64,000 nt of DNA from Apostichopus japonicus (lineage: Eukaryota; Echinodermata; Holothuroidea; Aspidochirotida; Stichopodidae): positions 12,983,303 through 13,047,302 of the forward strand of contig NC_092581.1 of assembly GCF_037975245.1 (NCBI RefSeq), read 5' to 3'. This document shows, piece by piece, positions 21,584 to 35,500 of the stretch. A model generated the notes under the pieces. That model was not told where the DNA came from. It made no database searches and saw only the letters and a program-made list of their open reading frames with translations. Position 1 is the stretch's first letter. The number at the start of each line of letters is the position of its first letter. A program made the position numbers and the translations under genes.

Positions 21584-24358
21584 AGACTCTACTTCACGGA
21601 GTAAGCGGTTGGGATTGGGGGGAGGGGAGGGGAGGGGGTATAGGAGCGGCCCTGAAATGAAGGGAATAGGTTAAAGAGGGACTGCAGACCAGGGACACGA
21701 GATCAATTTGAGCGCCCGAGAGAATGTGAAGAGGACCCAGGAAAATTAGTTTTTTTTCATAATATTGCATGTCTTCTCATTGCCATATAATATACTCAGG
21801 GAAACATAGAGTGCCAGGCAAATAGGGGGAATCTGGTGACATAATGGTTTCGGTTCTCGACGCCTCTTGGAGGGATGGCGGAGGGCGGGGGCGGTGGAAG
21901 AGATTCCTTCATAAGTGAGGGAGGTGAACCCTATCGACCGTGGCTTTCTCTTTCATTTCTTCCAACCAACCAAACTATTACCTTAAATTTGCCTTTATCG
22001 GAATATATGATATTATATGACCGAAGTTAACTCGGAATTTAACTGTTACTGTCCATGCTATTATTTCATGGTATCTTAAGAGGTATTATTTCTAACATCT
22101 GTCAGCCCAATGCTTCAAAAGTTTTTTTTTCATTTCTTCTTTTCTCCACATATTTGCACCTCACTGCTATAATCATCAACATCCTATTCCCAACTCCTCG
22201 CGAAACCTCTACTCAAAGACACCTAAATTATTCACATATATAGGCCAATATCGTAGATGTAAACCGAAGCTACTTTGAACATACAACCATTCGTTTAATT
22301 GAGATCTAAATATATCAGCTAAAGGAATGTACGCTTTATGGCTGTTACCCCTATAGCTACTCATCCGCATCACCACCCCCACCCCCCAACCCTTTTCCCG
22401 CCATCCCGCCACTTCCTTGTTTCTATAGATGGCATGAATGCCATATGGAACACAAATTAACTCGCATACTTACCCATATCAACGCGGGTTATTTCTTTAC
22501 TCGAGCCCCAATATTTATTAAGCCTGATTATAGAGCGTGTACGTAAGTTTCATGTTTGTTTATGTTTGTGATATCCCCTTGGCTACGTTACATGAATATT
22601 TCGTTTGGTTCGCTTATGGTATGTTATGCGTTGTTATGTGATGCGATGCGTGCATGCGTGTTCGACTCATCAAAAGTCACTTCCGGGCACTAACAATGAC
22701 GTCATGATCTTACCGCCGGGTATTGTCACTTATTACTCGGTGAGTCGATTCCACAACACATATTAAAATAAGATTAGTGATACATTGAAAAGGTGTTAAA
22801 AAATGATGTTTATCATATTTTTATCATATATCCCCTCCTTTCCCTTCCCTCTCCCCTACCCCCCTCTCCTCAGCACCTCCTTTCCCTTCCCTCTCCCCTA
22901 TCACCCCCTCCCCCCTCTCCTCGGCCGACGCTATAGCTGTGTCAATCCAATGAAGGAAAACAAATCAGATATGTTGAGAAACTTCTAAATTTCTTCATTA
23001 TCGGGAATGAAAAATAACCAGGTCCAGCTTATTAAAACCATTTCGTGAATGAATTTTAATAGTAAATTATATCGAACATTCACCAAACAGAAAGAAAAAA
23101 GTGTGATCATTCGCCACGATAAAAGATATAGCTATGGAGTCACGTCCGTTTAAATTCACATAGGTTCCAAAGTGTCAAAAGAAAGCTCTTAGGATGGGAA
23201 AGCTTTGTCAAAGATTTACCGCAACTCCGCACTTGAATACGGTAATCCTCTAAAAACGACTGAAGCATGAACAGACGTATATAGACATAGGACATTGACC
23301 AGAGAGATTCCCGTATTGTAAAGACTACCGCGATTCATAAAGTACAACGAACCCTATGAGTATTCGACTAGTGCTTAGCACCCTCCGTCCTCAACCCCCC
23401 CCCCCCCCCCCCTCCAAGCACACACACACACACATTTGACTAGAGAGAGTCACGTATTCTATAGAAAGGCTGTCCCATATTCAAAACATGTACTACATTG
23501 AAGAACTCGACCAAATCTTAGAGCCCTTCTAACCCCCATCCCCCCCCCCCACTTCCTTGAGTTGAGCAAGATGAGCAAACTTCTTCCCACCCTCACTCAC
23601 ACCTCAGTAGTAACAATCATATTACAGGGTAATAGTAATAAAGAACTGTAGAAGACCTTCCCCTGCACCGTTCACCCTTAACCTCATTTCACCCACTGTC
23701 CAGAATCCCCTCACTGTCTTGAGACCACTGGTCCGTGTTTCGGGCATTGATATCCGATTCTGCCTAGTGTGTCATGAGCCGTGTCATTTACGTACAAAAC
23801 ACACTGTATATAGGATCATCACTACCATGCATGCACCGAGAAGTTTAATCCTTTAGAAAATATCTGAAGCATAAATAAAAGCTTAAAATGTAATTGGTAT
23901 ATAGGGGTCATCGTCCAGGGAAAAACCTGTGTTTTAAAGAGAAGACCCTGTAAACCACATCGTGTGCGAGTAAGTACAATTGACCCATACGAGAGTCCGG
24001 TCATTGGATTAATTAAATTTGGACGAATAAATGAAGCTTTGGTCAAGCGCATCAGAACAAACACACAGTGGTATACTCTGAGGGTTTATTACGTGTTAAA
24101 GGTTTATATCAAGAGAAATCACAATTTAGGAGTTGGTGAGACATTAACCCTAAAATGTGGTTTGCTTCTAGATTCTTCTCCATTCTCTCTCTCCACCTTT
24201 CTCTCCTTCCCAGTTTGTCTCTTACTATATATCTTTCTCATTTGATGGAAACACCTATACCCTTTTCAAAATCAGTATCACCTATTTATGTTCGTTTTAA
24301 GGTCTCTCGATATTTCTCTCCGATTGAGAGAGATTTTTTTTTTAAATCTTTTCAAGCC

Positions 24359-24360
<2 letters not shown>
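21584..24360. other. Intergenic, no gene seen
   Basis: It holds a G-rich patch (21617-21640), a pyrimidine-rich imperfect tandem CTCCTTTCCCTTCCCTCTCC at 22833 and 22877, poly-C at 23394-23411 followed by (CA)n, and poly-C at 23540-23550. Confidence 0.55.

Positions 24361-24363
<3 letters not shown>

Positions 24364-24411
<48 letters not shown>
24364..24411. repeat. (TA)n microsatellite
   Basis: Uninterrupted TA dinucleotide run of about 48 bp. Confidence 0.97.
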
Positions 24412-24414
<3 letters not shown>

Positions 24415-25309
24415 TTAAAGTTCATCTCAGTCCAAGAGAAAGTACAAGCGACCTATATGTTTAAAAGACAACGTTGTGGTCCATAGCAAAGTCATTTCCT
24501 CTTCTTCTTTGACTATTCATCATTTTTTTTATTATATTCTTGTCATATCTTGTGGTTATATATAAAATTGACATTTTGACAAAGCAATATCAACCACCAT
24601 TGTGTACACGGAGAATCACACATGTTCGTATTTATCATATTCTTTAGTCATAAGTCAAGAAAGCAGAATGTACCGCCTGGGGCAATAGTCCCAAAAAATG
24701 GAAAAGAATTAGAGGTTACTGGTAATTAGAGACTCGTCTTTTTTCTCTCTTTTTGTACGTGTGAGTTGATACCTTATATAGCGTGACGACTCATAAAATG
24801 TCAATGACATCCTTCCATCTTAAAACTTCCCTTTCTTCGAGTTTCTTAGAAAGTGTCTTTCGTGCGAAAAAAGATATATATATTTATATATATGTGTCAA
24901 TGTCTCTGTGTGTGTTTATCCGTAAGTTCGTTTTGTGTTAATAACCTTCTCATATATTTAAAGGTGATGTGTCGCGACGATGTTATGAAGGCCGAGTGTC
25001 GTCTTCATTTGGCATGCAGTGTGTTAAGGAGCAATGTCGTAGTGACTTCTACTAAGCATGCGTAGAGTGAAATCGTAAAGGCTAAATAGGGAACTGAATT
25101 CTACACACACCCCTCAGTATTGCGTGATGTATTAAAGCGATTTGTTAAAACACTCTTCTTTTCACAAATAATAAAAAAAGGGGAATAAGTAAAGACGTTC
25201 TTAATATCCTTATGCACAATAGCATGACGTCAAACAAATCAAAACCCCTTTCCAGAAAACGAGACATTACGAGTATATTTCCGTCTCGATTATACTTTTC
25301 TGCTTAGAT
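24412..25309. other. Intergenic, no gene seen
   Basis: AT-rich. The open frame at 24853-25065 is short, has no recognised domain and is probably chance. Confidence 0.55.
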
Positions 25310-25876
25310 GTCATGATAGGATAAGCATGCATGCAGAGAGGTCATTGTGTCACTAAATCTCGGATCAGAGGTGGCGGCGGGAGAGAGGGCTCAACCTAAA
25401 GTGGGCGGGGGTGGGGGAGGCAGGGGAGAAGGCCAGTGGGACATGTGGCTGTCATGATAGGATATAAGCATGCAGAGAGGCCATTGTATCACTAAACCTC
25501 GGTTCAGAAGGTGACGGGAGAGAGAGGGCTCAACCTAAAGTGGAGTGTGGTGGGGGAGGCCGGGGAGAAGGCCAGTGGGCCAGTGGGACATGTGGCTGTC
25601 ATGATAGGATATAAGCATGCAGAGAGGCCATTGTATCACTAACCCTCAGGATCAGAGGTGGTGGCGGGAGAGGGAGGGTTCAACCTAAAGTGGAGTGTGG
25701 TGGGGGAGGCCGGGGAGAAGGCCAGTGGGCCAGTGGGACATGTGGCTGTCATGATAGGATATAAGCATGCAGGGAGGCCATTGTATCACTAACCCTCAGG
25801 ATCAGAGGTGGTGGCGGGAACTTCAAACTAAAGTGGGCGGGTGGGTGAGGGTGGGGAGAAGGCCAGTGGGACTTTG
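25310..25876. repeat. Tandem repeat of about 147 bp, 4 copies
   Basis: Units begin GTCATGATAGGATATAAGCATGC at 25310, 25451, 25598 and 25748, and end in GGGGAGAAGGCCAGTGGG. Lengths differ (141, 147, 150 bp) because of a duplicated GGCCAGTG in copies 2 and 3 and small indels. The fourth copy is cut short. Confidence 0.95.
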
Positions 25877-28110
25877 ATTTGAGGAGGACATACAAAATAA
25901 CCTCCAAAACTTCCCAACAAAACGGATCATCTGTACATTCCTCACCACAATTTACAAGCTTACGTTTCAACAAAACGAAACAAGCACTGCTTATAAATTA
26001 ACAGACGGGAACATTTTAGATATAATTTTAGATTAAAAAACAAAGAGGAAAATGAGAATAAGAATTCGGAGGGACTTTTTGAGTATTTCACAAAATTGCA
26101 GGTCGAGCACGTACCCCTAGTGTGCCCTAGGCTCCGACACCTCTGCCTCGAAACTGAAAATAAAACATCCATGTGTTTTTTTTTCTTCAAAAATGATCGG
26201 CACACTAACATGTCTGCTTTGGTTAAATATTCCAAATAAAAGTTTACCACTTTATTTCAGAAAGTAACAAATCCAATTTCATCTCAAACACAACGTGTTT
26301 GTTTCAAACAGATTCCTGAGTTTAGTCGCAAATCAGTACCAAAGACATAATGAGTAAATAGTACTAACAACAACAATAACAACAACAAGAAGACTGCAAA
26401 TGATCAATTAAAAGACCGTCAGCTATATATTAAGTTTATTCATCAAAGAAACTTACACTAGTGATCCGGAACGTGTGTGTGTGGAGGGGGAGGGTGGGGG
26501 GGGGGTTCACCACCAGCTCGGCACGAGAAACAAAATACAGATTAGTGTAGGTACAAAATGTTGGAAATTCTGTCAACTCGTCGTGACAAAGAAAGGAAAT
26601 AAAAATTGACATTATTGTAGGTTTCATATTGAACTTGATATTTCTGATTTTATTGTCTCAATGAGGTAAAATTTCCTAAATTTTACGGGTTTTTTTGCCC
26701 ATTATTTTTTTCTAGCACTCGGACTAGAGTAAATTTGGCTATATGAAAAGGGAGAGGGCGGGTTCATCCGCCCTCCTGAAATCCCTCAGTTGGAACTCAG
26801 CGAGCTACCCACGCCCACACCCCACCCCACCACTCAGAAGTTAGATATTGCCTTCATTATTAGAAATGAAGCGTGATGCCTCTTCGCGCTTCACTTAAAA
26901 AAGTCACTTAATTGAACAAATTCCACGCAAAACGAAAAATCGTTATATATCATCCGCATTGTACCCATTTTAGCTAAAAAGTTAATAAAAAACGATCAAA
27001 TTAACAGAAATATCATGGATATTCTCAATGAAGGTCCAAAATTAATTTCACGACATTGCACAATCGGTTAGATTGATAAGCTAAAAGATATATTACTCTG
27101 AAGACGCGCAGTATAAAATATATGTCGAATTAGTGTGACCATTTTTCGTAACTATGTTGCTAGCATATTTGTTGTCAATATGGCAATATTTAAGGTAAGC
27201 TCATAAAGTGAGTCAAGATTAAACTGGAGGGGAATAAAGTTCGGGTTAAAACATTATTATCTTTCCATACTTAGCAAATCTTTTAATTCGGTTGTTCTTG
27301 GAGTGCTTTTGTAGTGTGTGGCCAATCACCCCCTCCTCTCTATTCCAGTATTTTGACTTCCAATTCTAAGTTGCCTTTTTTTTAGTTTGAATATTCTTGT
27401 TATTTCAAGGTGTGTTAACGCCTAGGGTGGAAATACTTAAAATCAAAGAGGCGCGGGTATTGACTTATAAAAACCATTACCTGTATAATAAAAGGGCAAC
27501 GGCCTTGTTTTTACTTTTCTTCTTTCTTTGAATCATATTATGTTATCCTTTATTAAAGTCACACAAATCTAAGAAGGTGAGTGGTTGCAATGAACTTTTA
27601 GGGGTATGGTGGTATGAAATGTCGGTCACTCAGAAACAGGTGAGTGGGAAAGCGGAAAATCCCAGGAGAGTAAAAAAAATGAAAGTTCCACTCATTGACT
27701 AGTGCATGTTGCAGAGGGACGAATCATAATGACTCAAGGAAAATAAATGTTATCTTAGCTCATCCTTAGTCACTGATGTGATACCAAGAAACATTAACTT
27801 CCGTTACATGAATTTCTATACGGAAGCTTCCAAGGTACATTTACCGTATTTGTTAAAGGAACTCACTTTCAACAGTCGATTGCTGTTGGTTGGTGGGATA
27901 ACTGGGAAGGACGGAGGTGTAGGGACGAAGGGGGTAGGAGATGGAGGAGATGAATGCGTCATGCGGGCAAGCGATCATGGGGTATGGGAGGTGTGGAGGG
28001 CTCATGGGGTAGAGGGGTAGAGGGGCGGAGTACTGACGGGTTTCTGATGAAGGCGAAGAGAAAGTCTTATAGCCTCAAATGTGGGTCATCGACCCAAATA
28101 CTTCCGTAAT
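25877..28110. other. Intergenic, no gene seen
   Basis: AT-rich, with a G-rich patch at 26478-26507 and a purine-rich GGGGTA patch at 27890-28027. I found no coding exon. Confidence 0.55.
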
Positions 28111-28111
28111 T

Positions 28112-28408
28112 TAATTATAATAATAATAATCAGCAGTTATATTTACGACGCTTAAGCGACCACAAATGTGGCGAAAAACCGTAAGGGCTAATGGATTATA
28201 CACGTCGGGTGGCTTCCAATTCAACATTTTAACTCGAATTTTGAACCTTTTCGATTTAGATATAGTCATTTCAGATGGGGAAACCGTAGATTGCTCTATA
28301 GGAAAAAACCCCACCTTACTATGATCCGGCCGGGAATCGAACCTCCTGATTGCTAAGCCTCATTGCTTCAAATGCCATCGCCTTTATCCACTTGGCCGAC
28401 CACAACAC
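28112..28408 (-). mobile_element. tRNA-derived SINE, minus strand, near full length
   Basis: On the minus strand, a tRNA-Ser/Leu-like head starts GTTGTGGTCGGCCAAGTGG and continues with ATAAAGGCGATGG and the B box GGTTCGATTCC, ending CGGCCGGATC. A body of about 200 bp follows, then a (ATT)n tail (28115-28137 on plus). The head keeps a long variable-arm spacing but the arms no longer pair, so it is a SINE and not a functional tRNA gene. Confidence 0.8.
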
Positions 28409-28856
28409 CGGTATAAATTTGAATTTCGTTAATCTTTGAAGATGAAATAGTGAACAACTTTTATCACAGCGTTTATGTGGAAATCGGGGAACGGAACTTT
28501 AGGTAAAACCTATACTAACATATTTGCTCCATTACTTTGATGCCTGGTGTGCCAAGTGACGTATCTTCGACGTCATGAGGCACCCCCCCCCCCCTCGGCA
28601 TGTCCACCCTCCGCCACTCCAATGAATGTTATGTCAAAACAATGGTTCCTTATGCATATGTCTATGATGTTCTACATTTTCGCCACCGTTAAATGTTTTT
28701 TTTGAACACCTAAAGTTTAAATGCGACTCCGCTCCTTAGGTAGTAGGGTCACTAACCTTCACCGGCCCAGGGTGCAAGAGCAAGACGATGTCACATTATT
28801 CGAGTACTATTGTTTCACTGAGGAGATAAAAGCGATGTAAGCAATATTACTTACAG
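28409..28856. other. Intergenic, no gene seen
   Basis: AT-rich, with a poly-C run at 28584-28596. Confidence 0.5.
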
Positions 28857-28935
28857 CAGGGGTAGGCAACCTTTTAAATGAATGGGCCAGATTTTAGGAG
28901 TGAAAGATTGACAGGGCCGCACCTAACCAACGACC
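28857..28935 (+). mobile_element. One end of a hAT (Charlie-like) transposon
   Basis: CAGGGGTAGGCAACC followed by AATGGGCCAGATTTTAGGAG and GGGCCGCAC is the usual terminal arrangement of hAT-Charlie-type elements (recalled). No matching opposite terminus is visible downstream, so this is a fragment. Confidence 0.5.
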
Positions 28936-29187
28936 TGCTGTTGATTTCAAACCTTTGATTCCGAGGACTTTCAAGCAATAGGAGTGTGTACTAATCTGTA
29001 TCCACAAAAGCATAATGTAAATGCAGTATACAGTTGATAACTAACGGTGATAAAAGGCCTACCTGACAGCAGGTAGAGAGTGGAATCATTCATGCGCAAA
29101 AGAGAAAAAATGACATAACATTACTATGCCACATGAAGTAAGAAAATATAGTTGCAACTTCAGGGTTGTGTCATACTGACAGATATC
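28936..29187. other. Intergenic, no gene seen
   Basis: AT-rich sequence between the hAT end and a TA tract. Confidence 0.5.
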
Positions 29188-29199
29188 TATATATATATA

Positions 29200-29273
<74 letters not shown>
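29188..29273. repeat. (TA)n microsatellite
   Basis: TA dinucleotide tract of about 85 bp with two phase breaks (TATTATA, TATTTATA). Confidence 0.97.
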
Positions 29274-32200
29274 GGCTCATTCTATAAAACTCACTTGTTC
29301 AATACAGAATTGATTCGTATAAGCACCAGTCGTTCTCTTGACGTGGGAGCCACCGACCTTTGAAAAAAATATGCCAAGTCAAAGTCATCCCTTCTTGCAT
29401 TCGAGCCCTCGGCTTCCTCAATTAATTAAAAAAAAAGAACGGTAGCCACGAGATCTCACACTATTTTCCTGGATGTTAACAATATCTAAAGCTCCCTACC
29501 CCTTGATATATAACGCAACCCAGGCCAAGTACCTCGTGTGTAAAGATATACAGGACTGTAACTGTACTTACACAAGAGAGGCAGAAAAATGGAGAGATAA
29601 TAAACAAGAAGATGAAGAAGAAGAGAAAAGCAGAAACGTAATTACTTAAACGACCGAGCACACCTCACAGGTGAATGTCCTTCTGTTTCACGATTCGTTT
29701 AGTATATTTCTTCCTCTATCCAGTGATCGCTGCTATTCTGGGAATTTCGTTATAGGCTGAACGGCGTATATAGCAGCTTCAAATACCCGCTTGTCTAAAC
29801 TTAAACCCCCCCCCCCCCCCCCGTGAGATCACATCTCTGTGACGAATATTGTTTGTAGTTTGACTTTTTTATCCGTGTAATATTAAATAAAATTACAAGT
29901 CATTTACCTCCAACCTTCTTCTTCTCTACGGCTTTGGGAAGATCATCACTCCGTTTTGGGAGGATATATAAGCTACTGAAGGGGATTGAATCAAAGATTG
30001 AATCAAAGATACGGTTAAGTTGAAGTGACTGAACGGTCACTGGCGTATTGACCCCTCAAACTTTAGCAGCCTTTAACAAATATCATATAAAACAGTGTAC
30101 GGGCTAAAATTTATGATGCTCTTAACAAACCTTTCCGTTGAGACCCCAGGGATGCAGGAATTATATACATACATAGAATGCATATTACAAACCATGACCA
30201 TTGGATATGCTAGTGAAGCGAGCACGTCTTATATACATATTAGCTAGAAACAAGTTTTAGTGTAACAGATGCTTTTACAGCATTGTGTTCGGATTTTAAT
30301 ATAGACAATAAGACAAGAATGAGGTAGGGTGAAGGGGAGGGGGTATGGTAGGGGAACATGGTAGGGGGAGGGAAAGAAAGTTGAGACGGTTAAAGCAACC
30401 AGGAGGAGAGGTATTTTTGTAGGGTATTGTATAGATTCAGATAGGGGTGGGAAAAACGAGGAATTTTGTATGAAGGGTAATTTTTTTACAGGAGAGCTTT
30501 TGTGTTTGGGGGGAGGGGGGGGGGAGGTTAGTCAAGGTCGGAGCAGAAAAGGAGAGGTGGTTTCGGGGTAAGTATTTCTTACCGAGGATGGAAAGTGGTA
30601 GGCCAGCGGTACATTCGGGAATTAGGTTAATTGATTGCTTGAAACCTTACCCTTTCCTCTATCACCAAATGTTGATTACAAGTATATATCTTGTTATGTT
30701 TGTTTAACGTTTGATGTTGTCCCATCAGTGTAACTTCCTATTTTATAAAGAAGAAGAAGAAACCATGTGACTTTGTAATTCATTAACTGCCAATTTTCGA
30801 ATTCCTCTTCTAGGTCTGATTTTGTGAGATAACTCGATATTGACGGGGAAAGAACTTCCCCGTATTACTGGTTTGAGATTTGAGATACCTCCCTTAGAAT
30901 GTTTCATAAACTCTATTCAAAGGTATAGGCTATTATGTCCCCTTATAACTTATATACAGTCGGGGATATTTTGAGATTTCTCACACCACCCCACCTTTGA
31001 AATACTGTGCACGCCAATTGGTAGTGGAGCATGTGCGTAAGGGTAATAGTTTACATGGTTGGGTATATTTATATTAGGTTGAGATTATAGTAATACCAGG
31101 CGATTAGATGGACTTCTTTGAGCATCTTAATGACTGTCTTCAGTCATAACGTAACATAAAATTATCTTCAAGTGATCTTAAGCGGTAAAGTAATAAGCTT
31201 GCATCTTTTGAGCGAGATGAAATTATAGTTTAGAGAGCTTGGGTCCAATCCGCTGCGAATCTAGGGGGGAAACGAATGTTTCAAGTGCAAAGGTATATGA
31301 GCAGGGTGTTCGTAATGCCTGCAGGAGATTTGATTGAATTTAGTGAGCCATCCCATTCACTGCCTACAGTGTATAGCTTACAGCTCTATAAATAAAATCG
31401 ATCTACGGGAATATATAGAATCGCTTTAAGTCCTACATCCGTTTGATTGATGTCTTAAAATAAATGTCTTATGTATAGTTACAAACGTAAAGAAGCATTT
31501 TTGAGGTCATTACTTTCCTTTATCATGATATATTATTCCATCTGGCAACAACTGACAACAGGGGTTGGAATTAGACTGTGATCTTGTGAAATGAATTGCA
31601 ATGCCCATCGGTGGTCGCTATACGGGTTGATAATATCGTCAACAATTATTGTATTTGGTTTTGCACTATTCATACAATGGTAGCAGTAAACGTACCCTAA
31701 CTTCACATTTTTGGTACTCCATGGGTACTCCAGTATCGGTTCAAGACTACATGGTTTGAGTAGCAATGGAATCCCAAAGTCATGATTAGGTTACGTATTG
31801 TCTGTTATTACAAATTAGCTTTATAATCTCATCTTATTTTATCGAATTGTTTCTTTCTAAAATTGATTATAAACCCCTTTAAAATGGTATCGAGGTTGAC
31901 AAACCAAGACTTTATTGTGATGTCTCGAAGGGACTAGTGCGTGCTCCTTGGTAGAATATTAAAACAGCCAAGTGACTTTTAAATCGTTTTATTATGCCCT
32001 TTTCCCCCTTTTTGGTCTTTGTCTGATCGCTCGTATAACAAATTCACTATGTCATAAAATGCGTCATGTGGATACAGGCGCATATTACAAAATATTTCTC
32101 AAACAATTATGACAAGCTTATTTTCTGCCTTCCATTAAAGCAGTAACCACTGTCAGTAATCATGTGTAGTATCTGTTCCCTTTCGAGGGGAATGGGTGAT

Positions 32201-33400
32201 GCACACCCGACGATGATCACACAGTCACAGTCCCGATGCAAGGGGACTGGGGTTGAGAGCGGATCAGTCGTTTGGTAGTTTGGTTTTCGTGCCCAGGTTC
32301 TTTCCTGGGCGACTTTTCCTTAAAAAAAGTAACCACTGTCTATTCAATCTACTGCAAAAACTAAGAAATATAAAAGCTTGCACATTATTATCATCATCAT
32401 CATCAAAGTATATTTCGTATTTAACATAAGTGAAAATTAAAAGCAAGGTAACACACGGTGACAGATGAACAACCGTTGGACACCAAGTACGGTACCTCAT
32501 TCTTATCTCATGTCGACTCTTGCGTTATGGTATATGGCAACGGGATATTATGCCACGCCTGCACAGGTATATGGCAACACCTTTCACATTTACGAGGGGT
32601 GGGGGGGAGGTTCGAAGTGATGATGGGAGGGGGGGGAGAAAACCCCATGTCGATCACACGGTCCGTCCATTACTAGCGTTCAATGAATCTGATTGACTTG
32701 AAATATGATAATGAAATTCACCCATGGCGATGCCCGTAATTAACCTATAAACTTGTATTGTGTATTGTGCATGAGTGCTCCTGTATATATAAACAGGAAA
32801 GTCCTTGTATTAAATGCACACATATGCCAGTGGATCATAAAACACAATTTCGATGACAACTGGAGTTCGACAAACTTATTTTCATTCTCTTTCTGTTATT
32901 TTTCTGAAGAAAACAAAAATTTGCACTCAAGGTTTTGACCTATTCTGTTTCGTGTGTAAGGGTAAATAACGTTCTCGCTTCAACGCATCTTTTAGTTCAA
33001 TTTGACGCATGTCCAATTTCATTAAAACAAGGTAATTCTATGCTCAATCAATCGTGCTACCGGTTCGGGGAACTGATTATATATACACAAGGCTTGGACT
33101 ATTTTGTACTAAATTGTACGATCTTAATTAAAAGACAAGTTACCTGTGTGCGTCGTAGATAGAATGACGCCATTTGAAAGTGTGTACAGGTAAGGTATCA
33201 ATAAATGTCATATAGGCTCCTGTTAAGATAGGACTATCACGCACATGGGGAGGAGAAGAGGATATTTGCCTTATATGCTGGCATGAGGCCGTCAGTCTCA
33301 AATCGCGGGGAATGGACATATACCGATTTAAATCGACATATACCAATTTAAATCGATGATATGTAATATTAAATGTGTAAGTCAATAAGGCAACTATATG
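29274..33400. other. Intergenic, no gene seen
   Basis: It includes poly-C at 29807-29822, a G-rich patch at 30509-30526 and an (ATC)n run at 32388-32406. A badly decayed tRNA-like segment (B box GGGTCCAATCC) lies near 31170-31262. No coding exon recognised. Confidence 0.5.
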
Positions 33401-33410
33401 GCGTATGCTA

Positions 33411-33515
33411 CTATATACGGCTCTGATCGCTATTACATTTTCGGAAAAGGAATTAAAGGAACTCTAATCGCTATCAGAGCCGTGTATAGTCTCTATATAC
33501 GGCTCTGATCGCTAT
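33411..33515. repeat. Three-copy palindromic repeat, two direct and one inverted
   Basis: CTATATACGGCTCTGATCGC is at 33411 and again at 33493. Between them, at 33469-33489, is the reverse complement with two changes (CGCTATCAGAGCCGTGTATAG). Copy 1 and the inverted copy can form a hairpin of about 20 bp, as can the inverted copy and copy 3. Confidence 0.85.
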
Positions 33516-33604
33516 ACCTCCATAGCGCCCTCAGTTAACCCCTCTCTTTTGCCGATGCTATATAGTTACGCGTAACATATGAGCAGGGGTACAGGGGCCT
33601 ACGA

Positions 33605-34000
33605 AGAACTGTCTAAGGGTGTCGTACCGAAATTAATGGCTACCATTTGACTTACACCCTTAACTCATCACTTTCCAAAGTCAATAGAGCATAGATAAAA
33701 GTTTTCAACTGACATGTCTTACCCACCATGGTAGCTGATGGCTTGTGCTATCAAAGTATACATTCAACTTGTTGCCATCATGACTGTTTAGATTTTGAGC
33801 TAGAAGAGCTCAAGGGTTAATATAGTGCTCCCCAACCCCTTCTGCCAGCCAGAATCTTTTTGTTTCACCCAGGATTTTCTAAAATGCCTTAAATTACCTT
33901 CAATCCTCCAGATATTTAGACCATCAGTAGTTTATTTCATCCTCAAAAAATGTCGAAAAATATCACTACGGTATGTCATTTTAGGACTATTTTCCGACAA
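33605..34000 (+). repeat. Dispersed repeat, copy 1
   Basis: It shares long blocks with 63598-64000, including TTTTCAACTGACATGTC, TACCCACCAT, GATTTTGAGCTAGAA and CCTTCAATCCTCCAGATATT. Both copies are on plus. No protein is apparent, and the type of element is unknown. Confidence 0.85.
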
Positions 34001-35500
34001 TGGTTAACCTGTCAGGCGGACTACTCTATAAGTGTGGTACGGTACCTAATAAAGATGTTGGCGTTTTCCTTCAGAAAAAACAAAACAAAACAAACAAAGC
34101 TGGTAGAAAGGACACAAATGTGACACCGAAATTCATCTTTAAGCTCAGTTAACTACAATAGGGTAGTGCACTGGGTTAAGTTTGAGATGAGTGGGGGAGG
34201 GGTCACAGTGTTTCGTATGACGCGCCTTTCGTACCCTCCCCCCCCCCCAGTTAATACGTGTAAATTCGTTTGATGATAGATTTTTTTTTAAATCTTCAGT
34301 GTTACCCCTCTATTGTATGTTATATAAAAAGATTAAAAAAATGTCGCCTAGACGCTGACACACCCATTTTAGTACCCCCTCGCCCCAACGCAGGACCTCC
34401 CCCATTAAATATGTAATTGCATAACTGTTATTACCCTCAGTACATATGAATATAAAGCCAGATGGTTACAACTGTCTAGTTTGTTTCAAAAAGCCAAAAA
34501 GCCCCCCCCCCCCAAAAAAAAAAAAAAAAAAAAAACCATAAGTTTTTTTTTTTTGGTAACAATGAAGTCTGTGACAATAGGTGACTTACACATTGATGCA
34601 GGTTTCCAATCGTCGATGTAATATTCAAGCCATCGGCACCGGGGTGGGGCTGGAGTAACCCCCTAGAATTTCACAGCAATATATTTTTATGCTGTGTTGG
34701 TACCGCCACAGGCCACAAATTTCAGCGGCACATTGTTCCCCTACCCCCCGCCCTTATCAAACCAGTGCTCGGTCCCTGACAATAAGAAACAAAACTCACC
34801 TTTGTAAACCTTCCGTATATAAGAAGAAAGAATATACTACGACTTGAGTGCCATCAGCATGGGCGTCGAGAGAGTTTGCGGGGGAGGGGGTGCAAGGGAG
34901 GGGGTGAGGGGGGTGGGTTCGGGTACATGTTCCTACACTTTTTTGAGAAGCATATCAACGCACACGGTCACATCAGTATTTCCCTCAAATGTGCTAGAAA
35001 GTAAGAAACAAACAAACATTTCCTGCTCTCTAATTAAATACTCCTCCATGCTGCGTAATAATGATCTGTAGGTTGAAAAATTTCCTGAAATATTCTTCTT
35101 TTTTTCTTCTTTTTGAAACCTCAGTACGTCTTAGAATTGGAGGGCATGGTACTAATTATGACCTTTATTTTGTACTTCTGTAACATATTTATAACGAAAA
35201 AAGAAATTAATGTCATTTAGAATTGTTAAACCTATGTTTATATTTGACATCGGCCTCCAGTGTCTATAAAATGTAACCTTGATAATACACATGTGTCCAT
35301 TTAACACTTCGCCAGCCTCCCCAACAAGTTCTAGCCTTTTACTTGTTGGTGTGGTTTGTGGCAAAGAGAAGAAGCCCCAGGCGATTTGCCCGGGCAAGCT
35401 ACTACGTACTACAGGCTACAGTGATTGTACGGTATCGGTATCTGTATATATCCTACTGACAGATAGTACACAACCGACTCAATAATAGATACCCCCACGT
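34001..35500. other. Intergenic, no gene seen
   Basis: It has a poly-C/poly-A/poly-T cluster at 34502-34554 and a G-rich patch at 34879-34920. No coding exon recognised. Confidence 0.5.

Noticed and set aside
24155-24412. Frame ending in repeated Tyr-Ile
   Set aside because: The end is the (TA)n microsatellite.
28330-28408. Possible tRNA-Ser/Leu gene on minus strand
   Set aside because: Arms do not pair properly and the sequence continues into a SINE body with an (ATT)n tail.
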